From positions 1 to 63,882 of the forward strand of contig JAOZOO010000001.1 of assembly GCA_029933225.1 (NCBI GenBank): a stretch of 63,882 nucleotides of DNA, read 5' to 3'. Below the pieces are notes generated by a model that was given only the letters and a program-made list of their open reading frames with translations, did no database searches and was not told the DNA's origin. The DNA comes from Bacteroidales bacterium (GTDB lineage: Bacteria > Bacteroidota > Bacteroidia > Bacteroidales > F082). The translations under genes and the position numbers were made by a program. The first letter of the stretch is position 1; each line of letters opens with the position of its first letter. Shown here piece after piece: positions 26,921-36,077 of the stretch.

Positions 26921-28219
26921 ATGTGGCTTAAATACATAGCATCAACAAAAAAAGAAGCACTGCTGCTGTTGCGTGACAAGGCAGGTCTGGCGATGCTTTT
27001 TATCATGCCCATGGCGCTGGTATTCATCATGTCGTTGTTACAGGACTCCACCCTGAAAAAGCTTGAAGAGCAAAATACACCGGTCATTGTCATTAATCAG
27101 GATACCGGCTCTTTCGGCAAAAGTATTGTTGAAGGGCTGGAAACAGCCGGGTTTTTTATTGTCTCCCAACAAATCAACGGCAAAACACCATCGGAAGAAG
27201 ATTTGCGACAATTAGTCAACGAAGGAAAATACCGCGTAGGCATCATCATCAGGCCGGGAGCAACCGAAGCCCTCCGCCAAAAGATAAAATACCGGATAAA
27301 ACAACAGTTTCCGGAAGAGGAAAGAAAACTCCTGGATTTGGGGGCAATTTCCGACACTACATTGCCTCATGTGGATGTTTACTTTGACCCTGTTACGAAA
27401 AGCAATTTCAAACATGCGGTAATCAGTGCATTGCGACAATTTTCAGCGGGCGTGGTTGCTGAAATGGTTTTTGACACTTACGCCGATCTGCTGAATGAAC
27501 TGGTGGACATTCAATTGAAACAAGCCGGTGGTTTCGATGAAATGATCGACTTCACACAGCAATACGCTACTCCTGAAAAGAAAAATCTGATCATTCCCAA
27601 TTCCACACAGCATAATGTCCCTGCCTGGACCATCTTTGCCATGTTTTTCATTGTTATTCCACTGGCCGGTAACATTATCCACGAAAGAGAAAGCGGTCTT
27701 TCCATGCGTTTAAAAACCATTCCGGGATCCAACCTCGCAGTCATCATGGGAAAAACCACGGTTTATTTCATTGTCGGTATTCTTCAGGCCGGTTTCATGT
27801 TGTTGATTGGGATGTATATTCTGCCATTGTTCGGCATGCCGATGCTCAGGATCGGATCGGGTCTCTTTGCTTTTATGATCATTACAGTTTCAGTGTCATT
27901 GGCGGCTTCGGGATATGGTATCCTCATCGGCACGATTGCTACAACACAGGAGCAGTCGTCCATTTTCGGATCTATTTCGGTTGTTATCCTGGCGGCTATC
28001 GGCGGTATCTGGGTGCCCACCTTTATGATGTCGGGACTGATGATTACCGTCAGCAGGTTGTCACCGCTCAACTGGGGATTGAACGGCTACTACGACATCT
28101 TTCTCCGGAGTGCCGGCATTTCGGATATCCTGCATTATGTTTTACTGTTACTTTCCTTTTTTCTCGGATGTATTTTCCTTTCTTACTTATACAACAGATA
28201 CAAAAAAATGAAAAGTTGA
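26921..28219 (+). CDS. ABC-2 type transporter permease
   Basis: The 432-residue protein has one N-terminal membrane helix (AGLAMLFIMPMALVFIMSLL), a large extracytoplasmic region (about 50-225) and five to six C-terminal helices, the layout of ABC2_membrane_3 permeases. It pairs with the ATPase at 26067. The partner genes point to export of the resorcinol-type lipid. The intervening 98 bases hold two hairpins rather than a gene. Confidence 0.9.
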   Translation: MWLKYIASTKKEALLLLRDKAGLAMLFIMPMALVFIMSLLQDSTLKKLEEQNTPVIVINQDTGSFGKSIVEGLETAGFFIVSQQINGKTPSEEDLRQLVNEGKYRVGIIIRPGATEALRQKIKYRIKQQFPEEERKLLDLGAISDTTLPHVDVYFDPVTKSNFKHAVISALRQFSAGVVAEMVFDTYADLLNELVDIQLKQAGGFDEMIDFTQQYATPEKKNLIIPNSTQHNVPAWTIFAMFFIVIPLAGNIIHERESGLSMRLKTIPGSNLAVIMGKTTVYFIVGILQAGFMLLIGMYILPLFGMPMLRIGSGLFAFMIITVSVSLAASGYGILIGTIATTQEQSSIFGSISVVILAAIGGIWVPTFMMSGLMITVSRLSPLNWGLNGYYDIFLRSAGISDILHYVLLLLSFFLGCIFLSYLYNRYKKMKS

Positions 28220-28289
28220 TTAGAAGAATCAAGACATAAGAATCAAGACATAAGACAGGTCACAGAAACCAATAAGTAACACAACGATC

Positions 28290-28349
28290 CCCCCTTGGGG
28301 GACCTGCCCGACTGCGTCAGTCAGGCGGGGATGCCGCAGGCAAAGGGGG
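28290..28349. repeat. REP-like palindrome with CCCCCTT/AAGGGGG arms
   Basis: Outer arms CCCCCTT (28290-28296) and AAGGGGG (28343-28349) enclose a GC-rich centre with CCCCCTTGGGGG and CTGCGTCAGTCAGG. Elements of this shape recur between genes in many Bacteroidota genomes. It lies after the ABC permease gene and may end its transcript. The rest of 28220-28763 holds two further repeats (AAGAATCAAGACATAAG and the element at 28432) but no gene. Confidence 0.55.
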
Positions 28350-28431
28350 TTAAGATCATGAGACTTGAGACTGTAAGATTAAAGTTGTTTTTTTGTAAAT
28401 CGATAATCCACATCTTCCGGACCTGAAATCT

Positions 28432-28472
28432 GAAACACACTTCCAGGAGCTTCGCACTCTGGAAGGTGTTTC
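28432..28472. repeat. Dispersed palindromic element, copy 2
   Basis: GAAACACACTTCCAG and CTGGAAGGTGTTTC pair around GAGCTTCGCACT. It has the same arms as the element at 179-217, about 28 kb away, with a changed centre. Confidence 0.6.
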
Positions 28473-28712
28473 AATCCACACCCCAGCACAAGGGTTTCAC
28501 CATTTGTTGGCGGGGACTCCCGCACTCTGCCGATACCTCGGCATCGTTCGGAGCTAAACGATATTCTTTCTTCTTTGTTTCAGTTAGTTGTCCCCCGCCA
28601 TCCCCCCGAGCCCGTAACCTGCAACCCGCACCCCGTCTAAGTAATTCCCTTAATTTCATACGCAAAACAACCAATTTGACAATGATTTGGGAAATCCGGC
28701 AATAGAATACTC

Positions 28713-28720
28713 TAAATTTG
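28713..28720 (+). promoter_or_regulatory. -7 box for glutamate dehydrogenase gene
   Basis: TAAATTTG is an exact TAnnTTTG match, 43 bases before the start codon at 28764. A TTTG lies 23 bases upstream, further than the usual 17-19, so the -33 assignment is uncertain. Confidence 0.45.
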
Positions 28721-28763
28721 AAGCGAACAATTGATTATTTAATCATTTAAAATTTTACAAAAA

Positions 28764-30113
28764 ATGACTAATTCTTATGAACAAAAAGTGAATGACTTCA
28801 TGGCGAAAGTCATTGCCAAAAATCCGTCTGAGGTCGAATTCCATCAGGCAGTGCATGAAGTAGTAGAATCCCTTATTCCTTTTATCGAAGAAAACCCACA
28901 GTACAAAGAAGCCAAGGTTCTGGAAAGAATGGTAGAGCCGGAAAGAGTGATCATGTTCCGTGTTCCGTGGTTGGATGATAAAGGAGAGGTTCAGATAAAC
29001 CGCGGTTTTCGTATCGAAATGAACAGCGCTATTGGCCCATACAAAGGTGGTCTGCGTTTTCACCCCACAGTGAATCTGGGTATCCTGAAATTTCTTGCTT
29101 TTGAGCAGGTATTCAAAAATTCACTGACAACCCTCCCGATGGGTGGTGGTAAAGGTGGTTCCGATTTCGATCCCAAAGGAAAATCAGACAACGAAGTAAT
29201 GCGTTTCTGCCAGAGCTTCATGACAGAGCTTTTCCGCCACATTGGGCCGAACACTGACGTTCCTGCCGGTGATATTGGCGTTGGCGGTCGTGAGATCGGG
29301 TTCCTTTACGGACAATACAAACGGCTGCGTAATGAGTTCACCGGTGTGCTTACCGGTAAAGGACTTGAATGGGGTGGTTCGCTGATTCGTCCTGAAGCTA
29401 CCGGTTACGGTGCTACTTATTTTGCAGAAGAGATGTTGAACACCCGTGGAGACAGCTTAAAAGGGAAAGTTGTTACTATCTCCGGATCAGGTAACGTTGC
29501 CCAGTATGCAACAGAAAAAGTTACCCAGATGGGTGGCAAAGTGGTTACTCTTTCCGATTCATCGGGATACATTTACGATCCTGACGGAATTGATGCAGAA
29601 AAGTTGGCCTACGTTATGGAACTGAAAAACGTAAAACGCGGCAGGATTAAAGAATATGCCGAAAAATACGGCGTTGAATATCACGAAGGTAAACGCCCGT
29701 GGGGAATCAAATGTGATGTTGCCATGCCTTGCGCTACCCAGAATGAGGTTAACGAGGACGAAGCAAAAACATTGATCGCTAACGGTTGCTTTGTTGTTTC
29801 CGAAGGCGCCAACATGCCTTCATCACCTGAAGCCATCGAGGTTTATCAGGATGCCAAGATCCTTTACGGTCTCGGTAAAGCTGCCAATGCCGGTGGTGTT
29901 GCCGTTTCAGGCCTCGAAATGAGCCAGAATTCACTGCGTTTAAGCTGGACACGCGAAGAAGTGGATGCCAAACTGCATCAGATCATGAAAGACATCCATT
30001 CAACCTGCGTTAAATACGGACAAGAAGGCGATTATATTGATTACGTCAAAGGCGCAAACATCGGCGGTTTTGTAAAAGTTGCCGATTCAATGCTCGCTCA
30101 AGGACTCGTTTAG
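28764..30113 (+). CDS. gdhA: NADP-type glutamate dehydrogenase
   Basis: This 449-residue enzyme makes glutamate from 2-oxoglutarate and ammonia in the cytoplasm. The substrate-binding block GPYKGGLRFHP, the catalytic region LPMGGGKGGSDFDPKGKSD and the nucleotide-binding GSGNVAQY are intact and in family positions. Length and sequence fit the hexameric NADP-specific small class. The gene stands alone with its own promoter and a strong terminator. Confidence 0.97.
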   Translation: MTNSYEQKVNDFMAKVIAKNPSEVEFHQAVHEVVESLIPFIEENPQYKEAKVLERMVEPERVIMFRVPWLDDKGEVQINRGFRIEMNSAIGPYKGGLRFHPTVNLGILKFLAFEQVFKNSLTTLPMGGGKGGSDFDPKGKSDNEVMRFCQSFMTELFRHIGPNTDVPAGDIGVGGREIGFLYGQYKRLRNEFTGVLTGKGLEWGGSLIRPEATGYGATYFAEEMLNTRGDSLKGKVVTISGSGNVAQYATEKVTQMGGKVVTLSDSSGYIYDPDGIDAEKLAYVMELKNVKRGRIKEYAEKYGVEYHEGKRPWGIKCDVAMPCATQNEVNEDEAKTLIANGCFVVSEGANMPSSPEAIEVYQDAKILYGLGKAANAGGVAVSGLEMSQNSLRLSWTREEVDAKLHQIMKDIHSTCVKYGQEGDYIDYVKGANIGGFVKVADSMLAQGLV

Positions 30114-30133
30114 TTTTTTCATCATACATCATG

Positions 30134-30164
30134 AAAAGCCGGTTCATTTGAGCCGGCTTTTTTT
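30134..30164 (+). terminator. Intrinsic terminator of gdhA
   Basis: AAAAGCCGGTTC and GAGCCGGCTTTT form a 12-pair stem (one G-T pair) with a loop of ATTT, followed by a T-run. It begins 20 bases after the gdhA stop. Confidence 0.9.
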
Positions 30165-30167
30165 AGT

Positions 30168-30440
30168 ACAATCATTACATGTTATAACCGGGATTACTCA
30201 AAAATTGCGCCGGGTATTGTCTTATTTGCAGAGAGTATTAAACAGACTATTGAACGACACTATAAGTACTATGATTTTACTGTTGGACTGGATCTTTATA
30301 AAATAGCTTTCGGGCCTGAACAATATGAAACGAAAAACATTTCAATTATAAAAAAGAACGCCAAAACTTTTATTGCTTTAGGAGTGGTAAAAAGAACAAA
30401 AAGAATATTGAAAAAAGTAGCGAAGCATAGACGGAATTGA
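30168..30440 (+). pseudogene. C-terminal remnant of a GNAT-family acetyltransferase
   Basis: An open frame without any start codon begins directly after the gdhA terminator and ends TGA at 30438. Its 90 residues contain YNRDYSKIAPGIVLF, HYKYYDFTVGLDLYKIAFG and a basic tail KRTKRILKKVAKHRRN. This matches the last third of FemAB/CelD-like GNAT proteins, where a YDFxxGxExYKxxFG block is typical. The first two thirds are missing, so it is a truncated gene. It shows that the region downstream of gdhA was rearranged. Confidence 0.55.
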
Positions 30441-30459
30441 AAAAGCCGGATTTACAGTT

Positions 30460-31530
30460 TTATCTCTTCGCCCCGCTATTCTCATAATATGATAGCGGCT
30501 TAAGAACCTTGTCGAAAACAAAATACTGCATCAGTACAAAATCTTCCCCGCCATTGATTAAAGCAAAAAACCTGTCATGGTCAACAGGTACCAGGGCGAT
30601 TTGTAAATCGGGAATATTGTATTCGGTTTTCTTTTTTTCAAACATACGTACGTAAGTGGTGTCTTTGTTCCGGTCAACAAGCGTTATTTCATAAAGCGGA
30701 GGCGAATGGATGATGGAGTCCATTTTCACCGGATTCATGATCTTGTTCATCCGTGTTTCGTAACGTAAATCCCTGAATGAGGTCAGGAAATTCAGCAGTT
30801 TTAAAGTATCGTAGCGTGTAATCTCACGGTTGTCAATAAGCCGGGTGAGCTTATAATTTCCCAGTGCGTCCACCACATCTACACGAAAACTGTTCATGGA
30901 GTCCCGATGGAAAACCACTTCCACACTCTTGATGTCAGCCAGTTTTTTGTTAAACACCGTATGGCTTTTCCAGTCATCCGGTTCGGGAGAAAAACGGGGA
31001 TATAAAAACCCGCGGAAGGAAGGAATAAAAACAATATACGGTGTTTCCGCTCCTTCAATCAGCATATACGTTCCCAGGTTATTGGCTGTAGCCCCCCCCA
31101 CATAAAATACTTTGGTAAGCTTTTCGTGTTTGAACAGCTTGATCTTGTTGAAAAGATCAATGCGGTAAACTTCCTGATAGACCTCAACCTTTTTTGCCGT
31201 GGCAGCCATTCGCTCCACTACATTGTTATACTCGGCGAGCGATACCGGGGCCTTGACCCTCATCTTTTTCATTGTCCCCAGCAACATATCAATCAGTTTC
31301 TGGTTTGCTTTGTATTTCCCGTTCAGTATCCATCCTTTTTTGGTACGCTGAAGAGTAACTTCATTTAACTGTTTGTCAGCAATGAAAATTTTCGTTACTG
31401 AAGCCGTGTCCCTGACGGAGAAATCAGATTCCTGTTTTTTCAAAGTCGAGTAATGATTGCCGGTTACAACTGCTATGGCAATCACTATCAGCACAACAAC
31501 CACAATCCAGACTGTCCTGTTTTTTTTCAT
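30460..31530 (-). CDS. DUF4340 domain protein of the gldFG operon
   Basis: The 356-residue protein has one N-terminal membrane helix (VWIVVVVLIVIAIAVVTG) and a periplasmic DUF4340 domain with the typical repeated VTKIFI...GWILNG and IKSVEVVFHRD blocks. Proteins of this family often follow GldG-like subunits of ABC exporters. It lies 20 bases after gldG on the same strand, so it is probably an accessory subunit of that transporter. Confidence 0.85.
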   Translation of the reverse strand: MKKNRTVWIVVVVLIVIAIAVVTGNHYSTLKKQESDFSVRDTASVTKIFIADKQLNEVTLQRTKKGWILNGKYKANQKLIDMLLGTMKKMRVKAPVSLAEYNNVVERMAATAKKVEVYQEVYRIDLFNKIKLFKHEKLTKVFYVGGATANNLGTYMLIEGAETPYIVFIPSFRGFLYPRFSPEPDDWKSHTVFNKKLADIKSVEVVFHRDSMNSFRVDVVDALGNYKLTRLIDNREITRYDTLKLLNFLTSFRDLRYETRMNKIMNPVKMDSIIHSPPLYEITLVDRNKDTTYVRMFEKKKTEYNIPDLQIALVPVDHDRFFALINGGEDFVLMQYFVFDKVLKPLSYYENSGAKR

Positions 31531-31550
31531 TTCGGTTTTCTCTTTTTCTG

Positions 31551-33293
31551 CTAACGTGTATATTTTCGTTTTTTCATTCTGATCAGGATAAAGCCTGCAA
31601 TAATAACCAACAAAACGGGAGTGAACAAATTAAAAATCTGCCACTGCACCGAATATTTGTTCAGTTTGGCTTTGTCAAGCAGCCGGAGTTTCAGTTCTCT
31701 TGAACGCAGCGACATGATTCCCGGGCCATCGGTAAGGTAATTCACAGCATTCAGGATGAAATCTTTATTACCGAATGTCTGGCGTGTGAACTGGTCATAT
31801 CCCAGCGGCAGCGGCTGTCCGCCCGGTATCTGGAACTGGTTTCGGATGATATCGCCGTCCGAAACAACGATCATGCTTGTGGGAACGCTTTCCTCCTTAA
31901 ACCCGATGGCTTTGTCGCCGGCAATTTCAGGGGGTATCCGATTGCTGAAATCCGATTCGAACCGGCCTTCCAGCAATACGGCGATCATTTGCTGTGGTCC
32001 CCGGTATAAACGCTCGTCCGGTTGTTGTCTGATCATGGCCAGGGTGATAACCGCCGGTACGTTGATGGTTCTTGAATAGGGTGATGTTTTTAACAGCGGA
32101 GTTTTCTTTACCCCAGCCGCACGTACAGTGTCTATGCTGCTGACGAACTGGGTTTTGATGGCATTCAGATTCCGTACAATGGGATGCTGCGACAACGGGG
32201 TTACCACCGGGAAATAAAACCACGGGAAAAACTCGATCTGTGGCTGATTGCCTACCTGGCCTGTCCGCACGGGAATGGGCAGGGCATTCAGGTCGAGCAC
32301 AAGGTTTTCGTTTAACCGCACACCGTATTTGAACAGCATATCCGTCAGGTTGATTTCGTTGGCAATGGCCACGGTGGACTCTTTCGACTGGATGCTGTCC
32401 ATACTTGTCAGTACAGGATCAATCAGCCACAATACTTTGCCGCCATGCATGATGTACTGGTCGATGATGAACTTGTCTTTTTCCGAAAAAGCCGAATCGG
32501 GTTTGGCAATGATAATTGCCGCATATCTGGGCGTAATTTTGTATTCCTCGTTCACCGAATCCATAAGTGTTCTGGTGACCAGCGCGTTGATCTTCTCATC
32601 TATTCGTATCCTGTCCACCCGGTAATCGGTTTTCAGTGCGTTGGTGATGTCATAAGTTTCCCGTTCGTTCAGTTCGCCCTGCCCTTCGATAAAAGCCACG
32701 GCAGGTTTCTTTTTCCGCGATAACACTTTGATGGCGTTCACGAATTTGAATTCAAGATTCTCAATGGAATTGTTCAGCACCGCTTCCGGGGGTACATTCA
32801 GTTGTGCATCTAACAGTTCCACAGGCATTTCCTTGTTACGGTATGATACGATGGCTCCAGGAAAGATCACCTGTTGCTCCATACCGTTTTTGGTCTTTAC
32901 CTGAAGGTTTGTCGGGTTCAACCCTTCCTGGATCAGCAGTTGGTATGTGTCGTTCCGCTCCTTCGGGTCTTCGCTGGCCGACGGGTTGATGAAATCGTAC
33001 TGAATATTTTTATTGTAAGCCCTGAACTCATCTAACAGCTCTTTGGTTTCACGCCGCAGACGTTTAAACCCGGCAGGGAATTCACCTTCGAGATATACTT
33101 TGAAATAGACAATGTCATCGAGGTTTTTCAGTATTTCTTTGGTGGCGGGCGAAAGGGTATATCGTTTTTCAGAAGTCAGGTCGAAACGTGTAAAAACATA
33201 GGAACCGATCAGGTTGACGGCTGCAAGGATCACCACCACCAATATCAATTGGATGATGTACCTGCGTTTTATGTTTTTACTGCTTTTTTTCAT
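31551..33293 (-). CDS. gldG: GldG, ABC transporter auxiliary component
   Basis: The 580-residue protein has an N-terminal membrane helix (YIIQLILVVVILAAVNLIGSY), a long periplasmic region of the ABC_transp_aux type (YTLSPATKEILKNLDDIVYFKVYLEG and WLIDPVLTSMDS) and a C-terminal helix. It matches GldG of the gliding/ABC system GldAFG in Bacteroidota. It follows gldF after 9 bases. The substrate of this transporter is not known. Confidence 0.92.
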   Translation of the reverse strand: MKKSSKNIKRRYIIQLILVVVILAAVNLIGSYVFTRFDLTSEKRYTLSPATKEILKNLDDIVYFKVYLEGEFPAGFKRLRRETKELLDEFRAYNKNIQYDFINPSASEDPKERNDTYQLLIQEGLNPTNLQVKTKNGMEQQVIFPGAIVSYRNKEMPVELLDAQLNVPPEAVLNNSIENLEFKFVNAIKVLSRKKKPAVAFIEGQGELNERETYDITNALKTDYRVDRIRIDEKINALVTRTLMDSVNEEYKITPRYAAIIIAKPDSAFSEKDKFIIDQYIMHGGKVLWLIDPVLTSMDSIQSKESTVAIANEINLTDMLFKYGVRLNENLVLDLNALPIPVRTGQVGNQPQIEFFPWFYFPVVTPLSQHPIVRNLNAIKTQFVSSIDTVRAAGVKKTPLLKTSPYSRTINVPAVITLAMIRQQPDERLYRGPQQMIAVLLEGRFESDFSNRIPPEIAGDKAIGFKEESVPTSMIVVSDGDIIRNQFQIPGGQPLPLGYDQFTRQTFGNKDFILNAVNYLTDGPGIMSLRSRELKLRLLDKAKLNKYSVQWQIFNLFTPVLLVIIAGFILIRMKKRKYTR

Positions 33294-33302
33294 TTTATAT
33301 GT

Positions 33303-34046
33303 TTATTGCCATTTGCGGCGGGCGATCACAAAATTTGTCAGATACAAAAAGAAAACGATGATACTTAAGAAGTAGATCACATCCCGTGTGTCCACCACAC
33401 CACGGCTGATGGAGCTGTAATGTGCGCTGATGCCCAGTGACTTGATGAACAGGTCGAAATCGCCGAACCATGATAAATTGTAGATAAACTCAAATCCCAG
33501 ATACGCCACAATGGTGATAAGTACCGCCACAATAAACGACACCACCTGATTTTCGGCAACCGATGAAGCAAACAATCCGATGGAGACAAAAGTAGCAGCG
33601 AGAAACAGCAAGCCGATGAACGATCCCCAGAATGCCCCCGAATCGATGTTCCCCGGTGGCCAGCCCAGTTGCCACACCGAAAAATAATAAACCAGTGTGG
33701 GAATGATTGAAAACACAACCAGCACAAATGCAGCAAGATATTTTGCCAGGATGATCTGCATGTCGGTTAGCGGGCGGGTGTAAAGCAATTCGATGGTTCC
33801 TGTCCGTTGTTCTTCGGAAAATGAACGCATGGTGATGGCCGGTATCAGAAACATGAAAACAAACGGCGCCAGGATAAACAGCCCGTCAACGTTGGCATAT
33901 CCGTAATCCAGGATATTGAATTCCGTAGGTAGTACCCACAGAAACAGTCCCATTACCAGCAGAAAAACCACAATGATGAGATACCCGAGAAAGGAACTTA
34001 AAAAGGTGCGTATTTCTTTTAAAAACAACGAATACATTCTTGTCAC
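33303..34046 (-). CDS. gldF: GldF, ABC transporter permease
   Basis: This 247-residue permease has six membrane helices and the family blocks LFLKEIRTFLSSFLGYL, FSEEQRTGTIELLYTRPLTD and GWPPGNIDSGAFWGS. It is the membrane half of the GldAFG transporter. The ATPase gldA is not in the window, which is common since it is often encoded elsewhere. The operon starts from a -7 box at 34065-34072. Confidence 0.92.
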   Translation of the reverse strand: MTRMYSLFLKEIRTFLSSFLGYLIIVVFLLVMGLFLWVLPTEFNILDYGYANVDGLFILAPFVFMFLIPAITMRSFSEEQRTGTIELLYTRPLTDMQIILAKYLAAFVLVVFSIIPTLVYYFSVWQLGWPPGNIDSGAFWGSFIGLLFLAATFVSIGLFASSVAENQVVSFIVAVLITIVAYLGFEFIYNLSWFGDFDLFIKSLGISAHYSSISRGVVDTRDVIYFLSIIVFFLYLTNFVIARRKWQ

Positions 34047-34064
34047 AATCGTTTAAAGCGAACG

Positions 34065-34072
34065 CAAAAGTA
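34065..34072 (-). promoter_or_regulatory. -7 box for gldF-gldG-DUF4340
   Basis: Minus-strand TACTTTTG is an exact TAnnTTTG match, 19 bases before the gldF start at 34046. The short leader is typical for the phylum. Confidence 0.5.
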
Positions 34073-34223
34073 AGATTTTTTGTATGCTGTAACATTGTAC
34101 TGCCCGTCGCTTTTAACAAATATTTAAACAATCCGGTACCTATTGATAAATGATTTAAAACACAAGGCAACTGTTACGGGCTTGTTTTGTCATTTGTCAT
34201 ATCTTTATTCCGTCTATATTTTT

Positions 34224-35960
34224 ATGGAAATGAACAGAGACCTGCATAAAATCATATTGCTTGTTTTTACCTGTCTGTTCATGTATTGGTCGGATGCCCA
34301 AAGTCTGGAAAAAACCGACAGTCTGCAGTTGCTTCTGACAACGGCCCAAAACCCGGAAGAAAAAGTAGATATTTTGCTTGAACTTTCCGATGAATTCATC
34401 AATAATGATCCTGAAAAAGCACTTGGTTTTGCCACACAGGCTTATCATCTATCTGAAGAATCGGATTTAACAAAAGGATTGGCAAATTCCATGATCAGTC
34501 TGGCAAAGATCAACTGGACGATCACTGACTTCAAAACGGCAATGGAATATGCGGAAAGGGCAAATGAACTGGCTGAAAAAATGGACTTGCTCAAAGAGCA
34601 GGCACTTGCATTGCGTATTACCGGGCTGATCTATATTGAATTGAGTAATTTTGAGAAAAGCTCGAGATATTTTTTCCGGAGCTTGAAAATATTTGAACAA
34701 ATTGATGACAAACAGGGTATTTCAAAATTGTTAAGTGATATCGGGTCGGTTAATTTTTATCAGGACAATAATGAAAAAGCCCTTGAGTATTATTTCCGTT
34801 CGCTGAACATAGCCCGTGAGATCAAAGACAAACAAGGTATTGCACGCGGGCTGAATAATATTGCCGCTGTTTACGAAGCCATAAACGATTATGAAAAAGC
34901 GGGAAAATATTTTCTTGAAGCCAGCATTATAAATCGTGAACTCGGCAACCGGCTGTGGGAAGGCATCAATTACATGAATCTGGGAACAATCAACCAGAAT
35001 CTTGAAAATTATGACAGTGCTTACCAGTATTTTACAAAAGCCCTTGATATCTTTATGGAGCTACAAAGCAGGATTCTCGAAGCCCGTTGCAGGCTGAACC
35101 TTGCCAACTATTTTATGGAAACCGGCCGGTTTGAGAAAAGCATGGAATATGCAAAAGATGCTTTGGAAGAAGGAAGGAAATATGATCTGAAACAGGTTAT
35201 TCACGATGCGGCTGATATCATTCAGAAAATCTATTTGCAAAACGGGAATAAGAAAAAAGCGTATGATTACCTCGTGCTTCAATATCAGATGAAAGACAGC
35301 CTGGTCATGATGGAAAACAAAGCCGAATTGACAAAACTGGAGCTGCAGTATGAATTTGAGAAAAAAGAACAGGCCAAGCAGATCGAACAACAAAAGAAAG
35401 ATCTTTTCATCCTTATTGTTATCATTAGCCTGCTGGTCGCACTGATCATTATTATCCTGATCCTTGCCCGGTTGCGTGTTAAATCGAAAAATGCCCTTCT
35501 TCGCCAGCAACGGCTGGAACAGGAACTTGAATTCAAAAAGAAAGAACTGACAGCCAATGTGATGTCGTTGATGAAAAAGAATGAAATCCTGACAGCCATC
35601 TCCGAAAAGCTGATGACCATCAGAAACCAGGCGGCAAAGGAGGAAACCCGGGCGGCCATTAACCAGATATCCAAGGAGTTGCAAAAGATCATTGACAAAG
35701 AGATCTTTGAAGAATTTGAACTCCGCTTTAAAGAAGTACATACGGATTTTTATGAGCGGCTTCTGGAACGTTTTCCTGATCTCACCCCCAGTGAGCAACG
35801 GTTGTGCGCGTTCCTGCGATTGAACATGACGACCAAAGAAATTGCCGAACTTACCGGCCAGCGTGCCAGCTCACTTGAAACCGCACGTTACCGTCTCCGC
35901 AAAAAACTCGGCATCACAAACTCGCAGGCCAACCTCGTGACATTTCTTTCACGGATTTAA
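34224..35960 (+). CDS. TPR signalling protein with C-terminal LuxR-type HTH
   Basis: From the start at 34224 the product has 578 residues: a signal-anchor (IILLVFTCLFMYWSDAQ), six or more TPR repeats (about 30-360), a membrane helix (ILIVIISLLVALIIIILIL), a coiled coil and a LuxR-type helix-turn-helix (TPSEQRLCAFLRLNMTTKEI). This design places a periplasmic sensor of TPRs in the same chain as a cytoplasmic DNA-binding end, and is typical of Bacteroidota membrane-bound regulators. A second start two codons downstream (34230) is possible. Targets are unknown; the neighbouring gldF operon is divergent. Confidence 0.85.
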   Translation: MEMNRDLHKIILLVFTCLFMYWSDAQSLEKTDSLQLLLTTAQNPEEKVDILLELSDEFINNDPEKALGFATQAYHLSEESDLTKGLANSMISLAKINWTITDFKTAMEYAERANELAEKMDLLKEQALALRITGLIYIELSNFEKSSRYFFRSLKIFEQIDDKQGISKLLSDIGSVNFYQDNNEKALEYYFRSLNIAREIKDKQGIARGLNNIAAVYEAINDYEKAGKYFLEASIINRELGNRLWEGINYMNLGTINQNLENYDSAYQYFTKALDIFMELQSRILEARCRLNLANYFMETGRFEKSMEYAKDALEEGRKYDLKQVIHDAADIIQKIYLQNGNKKKAYDYLVLQYQMKDSLVMMENKAELTKLELQYEFEKKEQAKQIEQQKKDLFILIVIISLLVALIIIILILARLRVKSKNALLRQQRLEQELEFKKKELTANVMSLMKKNEILTAISEKLMTIRNQAAKEETRAAINQISKELQKIIDKEIFEEFELRFKEVHTDFYERLLERFPDLTPSEQRLCAFLRLNMTTKEIAELTGQRASSLETARYRLRKKLGITNSQANLVTFLSRI

Positions 35961-36077
35961 GGCGCGGGATATCCCTTTCAGGTTTCTATAGTTCCCTGCG
36001 ATGGCGTCCTGACAGGTGATGGTGAGGGACGAGAAATACGGGATGTGGATTTTTCTTTCTCATCACATCAATATTTC

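Noticed and set aside
35061-35798. A 245-codon minus-strand frame opposite the TPR/LuxR-type gene
   Set aside because: Phenylalanine-rich shadow of the TPR coding strand.
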